Shown: in pieces, positions 60,656 through 64,000 of the stretch
How positions within the stretch are numbered: the stretch's first letter is position 1
Layout of the letters: each line of letters opens with the position of its first letter
Source of the DNA: SCTD01 sp963781675
Lineage (GTDB): Bacteria > Actinomycetota > Actinomycetes > Mycobacteriales > SCTD01
NCBI GenBank assembly: GCA_963781675.1
Contig: CAWAGF010000002.1
Span: forward strand, 62,001 to 126,000
DNA: 64,000 nt
Direction: 5' to 3'
The notes under the pieces: generated by a model
The model's input: only the letters and a program-made list of their open reading frames with translations
The model's database searches: none
Told to the model about the DNA's origin: nothing
Made by a program: the position numbers and the translations under genes

Positions 60656-62845
60656 GAAGTCGCTCTTCATGACACGGCCGCAGGCGCTGTTGCGCGGCGC
60701 CTCGTGCGGGTCCTGGCCGACCTTGTTCGGCACGTTCTCGGTGGGCGGGGCGTTCGTGCCCTTCGTGCCGCCGTCGCGCAGGGGGCCTACGTCGAAGTAG
60801 ACGAACGAGCTGCCGCGGTAGGGGTAGCTCGCCTTGCCGACCCCCCAGAGCGGCTCGACGTCCGGCGAGCGCCCGGGCTCCAGCGGGGTCGGGTCGACCA
60901 GCGCCCCGACCGTCCGGGCGGCTACCTCGGCGCTGACGTTGGCGACCTGGTGGTCGCCGAAGCCGACCTGGTACATGACGCGGTGCGGCGGGGTGTTCGG
61001 CAGCTCGTTGCCGACGCGCAGCTGGTTGACGTAGCCGTTCGGGTCACCGCGGTCCCAGAGCAGCTGGATGACGGCGAGCAGCAGCGGCCGCTCGTACTCG
61101 CTCGGGTAGGTCGTGTAGAGCGGGACGCTGTACAGCGCGAAGTCGGTGCTGCGGCGCAGCAGCGTGGAGTAGTTGATGCCGGGGACGCCGAGCACGCCGT
61201 AGTCCATGTCGGGGGCGATGGCCATGACCGTGCCGCCGTAGATGCCGCCCTGGCTGTTGCCGTCGTAGTAGGCGCGGGTCGTGTCGATGAAGGACTTCAG
61301 CCCGTTGCCCTTGTCCACCTGGAAGGCCGGGTTCGCGGAGAAGCCCTGCGGGTGGATCATCAGTCGGGCCAGGTGCAGGAAGTTCAGCTCGCCCTGCTGG
61401 GTGTGGTCGATGACCGCGGGGAAGCGGTCCATGTCCGCGAGCGCCTGAGCGACGGTGACGACGTCGGGGGTGGCGAAGCCCTCCCAGTCCGTGGCGCAGT
61501 ACATGAAGCCGTGCTCCTGCGTCATGGCCTTGACCTGGCCCTGGCCGACCTCGCCCTGGCCGCCGAGCAGGCCGTGCCCGTACAGGCTCGGACGCACCTT
61601 CTCCAGCGTCGGCGAGGTGTAGACGCGCGGGGGCACCTTGCAGGTGAAGGTGGGCACCGTGACGTTGCCCGGGATCTGGAGCGGCTGCAGCCGGTCCGGG
61701 TCGTTCACGGGGTCGAAGCGGAACGAGCCGCCCGGGGCGCAGCGCGGGGTGTCGATGTAGCAGGGGACGGTGAACGTGCCGGTGATCGTCCGGACGCCTT
61801 CGGCGTCGACGGTCGGCGCGTTGACGGTGAACAGCGGAGCCTTGCCCTCGACGACCCGGTCGGCCATCTTGTCGTCGCCGAGCTGGTGGAACGAGTCGTC
61901 GCGCAGGTGCAGCAGGCGCCCGGTGATGTTCCTGGCGCTGGCCACCGAGAAGTCCCAGGCCTGGTAGAGATCGCCACGGGCGAAGCCGGCCTCGGTCAGG
62001 ACGGGGAAGACGTCCTTCTCGTACCGCTCGGTGCGGGGGTCGACAGCCGCCAGCGGGCCCTTGTCGCGGTACTGCCGGAAGGCCTCGGTCGCCGGGAGGA
62101 CCGCACCGGTCTTGTCACGCAGCGTCCGCATGCCGACGACGTAGCGGTGGCCGTTCTCGAAGTTCTTCGCGGGCCGGATGAGGAAGTTGACGTTCGCTGT
62201 GTTGTCAGGGCGCGCCATGGGCTGCGGCGTCGAGCCGTCGGACTCGTCGTACGCGGCCTGCGCCTGCGGCAGCGGGCCGAGCGGGTTCACGTCGATCTCG
62301 GTCCAGATCGGGTGCCGCTTGCCGGTCTGCACGTCGATGACGACGACGGGCGCGTCCGCGGCGAGGTAGCGGCCCATGTCCGTGATGGGCACCGACCCCG
62401 TGCGCGCGAACGCCTCGCGGTTGTCCAGGCCCGGCACCTTGACGATGAGCATCTGGCCGGGCGAGAAGCCGTCGCTGGCGGTGTACGGCAGCGGGCTGAT
62501 CGGCTTGCCGGCCGCGTCCTTCGGCATCCCCGCCAGCGGCAGGTTCAGCCGGCGCGCCGTGCCCTTGCCGACCGTGTAGAGGTTGCTGGGGAAGGGGTAC
62601 ATGCAGGTCGTCCCGTCCGCGCCGAGGGGCGGGACCACCGTGCGGTCGCAGGGGTTCGCGACGTCCGCCGGGGAGGTGGCGACCGGGTCGTCGTTCGGCC
62701 GCGGCTGCGCGTCGCGCGCGGTCGGCGCCGCGTAGGTCGCGGTCTCGGCGGCGGACGCGGGGAGGCCCACGACGCCCGCCCCGAAGAGCATCGCGGCCCC
62801 GCTGAGGGCGGCGGCGAGGCGGAGCGGACGGGGGCGGCGCGACAT
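60651..62845 (-). pseudogene. Secreted alpha/beta hydrolase, N-terminal part (frameshifted near 60650)
   Basis: ATG 62845 follows AAGGAG and starts a signal peptide (RPLRLAAALSGAAMLFGAGV, cleavage after ASA near 35). The exported domain has an alpha/beta-hydrolase core with YGHGLLGGQGEV, the nucleophile Ser in YYDGNSQGGIYGG and a late GFGDHQVANV with the probable His. It resembles large secreted lipases or esterases of Actinobacteria. The frame loses sense after MKSDFLRP at about 60650 and resumes one frame over; a lost GC in CGCGGC would explain it. It runs on as nonsense to 60542. The joined product would be about 1,240 residues. An in-frame ATG at 62872 is less likely. Confidence 0.8.
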
Positions 62846-62902
62846 GGGGTGCTCCTTGCACGGGGGTTGCATCCTTCTTCGCCCCCGGTGCCGGGACTCC
62901 TG

Positions 62903-63559
62903 CTAGCCGGCCCGCAGCAGGGCCAGCGGCCCGGCGTACATCTGCTCCTTGATCGCGCCCAGCGTCGGCCCCGCCTTGCCCGTCAGCAGCCGCGCCCGCT
63001 CGAGCGCTGCCTCGAGGACGCGCTCCTCGGCCACCGCCTCGTCGACGATGCCGGCCGCCGCGGCCTCCGCACCGCCGTACCGCCGTCCGGTGGTCATCGC
63101 CTCGTGCGCGGTCTGCGGTGCGAGCCGCGCCTGGATGAGGGCGCCCATCCCGGGCGTGAAGGGGATCTGGATGTCGACCTCGGGCAGGCAGAAGAAGCCG
63201 CGGTCGGACCGCATGACGCGGGCGTCGTGGGCGAGCGCGAGCATCGCGCCGGCGGCGAAGACATGGCCCTGGCAGGCGGCGACGGCGGGCACTGGGAGGG
63301 ACAGCACCCGGGCGAAGAGCCCGTGGACGCGCTCGACGAACGGGCCGACCTGCTCGGGGTTCTCGCCCATCCAGGCCAGGTCCAGGCCGTTGCTCCAGAA
63401 CTTCCCGGTCGCCCTGGTGACCAGCGCCCGCGGGCCCTCGGCCGCCGCGACCTCGTCGAGCAGGCCCGCCACGGCGTCGACCCAGGCGGGGTTGAAGCGG
63501 TTCTCGTCGGCGCCGAGGTCGAGGACGAAGACCTCGCCGTCGCGGTCCAGCTGGGGCAC
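62903..63559 (-). CDS. Enoyl-CoA hydratase/isomerase family protein
   Basis: The 218-residue crotonase-fold protein is short for the family. The oxyanion-hole parts are FWSNGLDLAW and CQGHVFAAGAMLALAHDARV, followed by CLPEVDIQIPFTPGMGALIQ. The usual hydratase glutamates are not both present, which resembles delta-isomerase-type members. It probably acts on an unsaturated acyl-CoA in the surrounding lipid or branched-acid metabolism. The GTG start has AGGAG upstream; TAGCGT lies further up as a possible -10. Confidence 0.88.
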   Translation of the reverse strand: MPQLDRDGEVFVLDLGADENRFNPAWVDAVAGLLDEVAAAEGPRALVTRATGKFWSNGLDLAWMGENPEQVGPFVERVHGLFARVLSLPVPAVAACQGHVFAAGAMLALAHDARVMRSDRGFFCLPEVDIQIPFTPGMGALIQARLAPQTAHEAMTTGRRYGGAEAAAAGIVDEAVAEERVLEAALERARLLTGKAGPTLGAIKEQMYAGPLALLRAG

Positions 63560-63590
63560 GTCGCAGCTCCTGAGGTCGGGGGTCCCGACG

Positions 63591-63764
63591 CTATCCGCCG
63601 AGCTCCTGCACCAGCTCGAGCACGTCGTCGACGAGCCCGCGCAGCAGCCGGTAGCGCGCCAGCCCCACGAGCCGCACGACGATCGGCACCGTGCGGTCGA
63701 CCAGCGCGTACGTGCGGGCCGCCCCCTTCGAGCGGTCGTGCACCCAGAACAGCACGACGCCCAT
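63591..63764 (-). pseudogene. C-terminal remnant of a TetR-like regulator
   Basis: The last 57 residues of this frame (VVLFWVHDRSKGAARTYALV; RLVGLARYRLLRGLVDDVLE) look like the C-terminal helices of actinobacterial TetR-type regulators. The sequence before ATG 63764 encodes no DNA-binding domain in any frame, and the bioD-like gene begins on the opposite strand within 100 nt. It is probably a deletion remnant, though a small expressed protein is possible. Confidence 0.4.
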
Positions 63765-63856
63765 CACTGCCCTGGGCGTGGGGCTGTGCGGGCTGCTCGC
63801 CTGGCACCGCGCGGGGGGCGCGCGGCTGTAGCGGCAGCGGCTGCGATGCTGCGCGC

Positions 63857-64000
63857 GTGACCGCGCTGCTCGTGACCGGCACCGGCCACGGCGTCGGCAC
63901 CACCGTGGTGACAGCCGCGCTCGCCGCACTGGCGCTCTCCCGCGGCGGCACCTGCACGGTGGTCAAGCTCGCCCAGACAGGACCCGGTGAGGACCTGGCC
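63857..64000 (+). CDS. bioD: Dethiobiotin synthetase-like protein (5' part; runs off the right edge)
   Basis: The 48 visible residues (TALLVTGTGHGVGTTVVTAA, then TVVKLAQTG) match the N-terminus of dethiobiotin synthetases, which form the ureido ring of biotin using ATP and CO2. The P-loop normally reads GTGxGVGKT and the next strand VVKPxQTG. Here the P-loop lysine is Thr and the Pro is Leu. Activity may be impaired, or it may be a divergent paralogue. GTG 63857 is the only good start. The rest lies outside the window. Confidence 0.7.
   Translation, partial: MTALLVTGTGHGVGTTVVTAALAALALSRGGTCTVVKLAQTGPGEDLA

Overview
The window is very GC-rich DNA (about three quarters G+C by eye) with dense, short-spaced genes, many GTG starts and a gene set typical of a high-GC actinobacterium: group II truncated haemoglobin, EttA, oligoribonuclease, MMPL permease, WXG-type secreted proteins, cobalamin genes, branched-chain acyl-CoA carboxylase and dehydrogenase genes, and Ser/Pro-rich cell-surface proteins. 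At least sixteen starts have a TANNNT hexamer ending 6-7 nt upstream, the signature of leaderless transcripts common in Actinobacteria. The genus cannot be fixed from sequence alone.

Layout. 1-8.1 kb: HNH endonuclease, prolyl oligopeptidase, MscS channel, NAD(P)-binding/DUF2867 protein, truncated haemoglobin and MMPL permease. 8.1-17.1 kb: a 73-bp hairpin repeat, VanZ-like protein, ettA, an ssb paralogue, a frameshifted dienelactone hydrolase, an overlapping ribA-marR-DUF2218 operon with a 14-bp-arm operator, tRNA-Arg abutting an FAD oxidoreductase, a Tat-exported VLDTR protein and a lone winged-helix regulator. 17.1-27.5 kb: a padR-ABC-permease operon with a palindromic operator, the second copy of the 73-bp repeat, a HerA-like ATPase, orn, tRNA-His, an NfeD-like/flotillin pair and a protein with four tandem cold-shock domains. 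27.5-34.5 kb: glyoxalase-like protein, glpD, aldose epimerase, cobT, cobS, and a TetR with paired operators beside an NTF2-like gene and an unknown gene.

34.8-37 kb holds a compact three-gene operon: a WXG-like partner, a WXG-headed polymorphic toxin with an unrecognised C-terminal domain, and a probable immunity protein. This is the best candidate for an undescribed system. 37-43 kb: REC-PAS-GGDEF-EAL regulator, chorismate mutase, small membrane proteins, histidine phosphatase and NAD(P)HX dehydratase. 43-51.7 kb: an acyl-CoA catabolic cluster (two acyl-CoA dehydrogenases, hotdog thioesterase, carboxylase beta and alpha subunits, TetR) tied together by a shared 20-bp operator-like motif.

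52.1-55.4 kb is a small island at the 3' end of tRNA-Lys, bounded by a 39-nt imperfect repeat with an exact 19-nt core. It carries a repeat-rich secreted protein and an O-antigen-ligase-like membrane protein, with no integrase left. 55.4-64 kb: small lipoprotein, SDR, alpha/beta hydrolase, a second carboxyltransferase, a large secreted hydrolase with three VLDTR-type repeats, an enoyl-CoA hydratase, and the start of a bioD-like gene with an altered P-loop.

Five otherwise well-conserved genes are each interrupted by one frameshift. That frequency suggests consensus errors in the sequence at least as much as gene decay.
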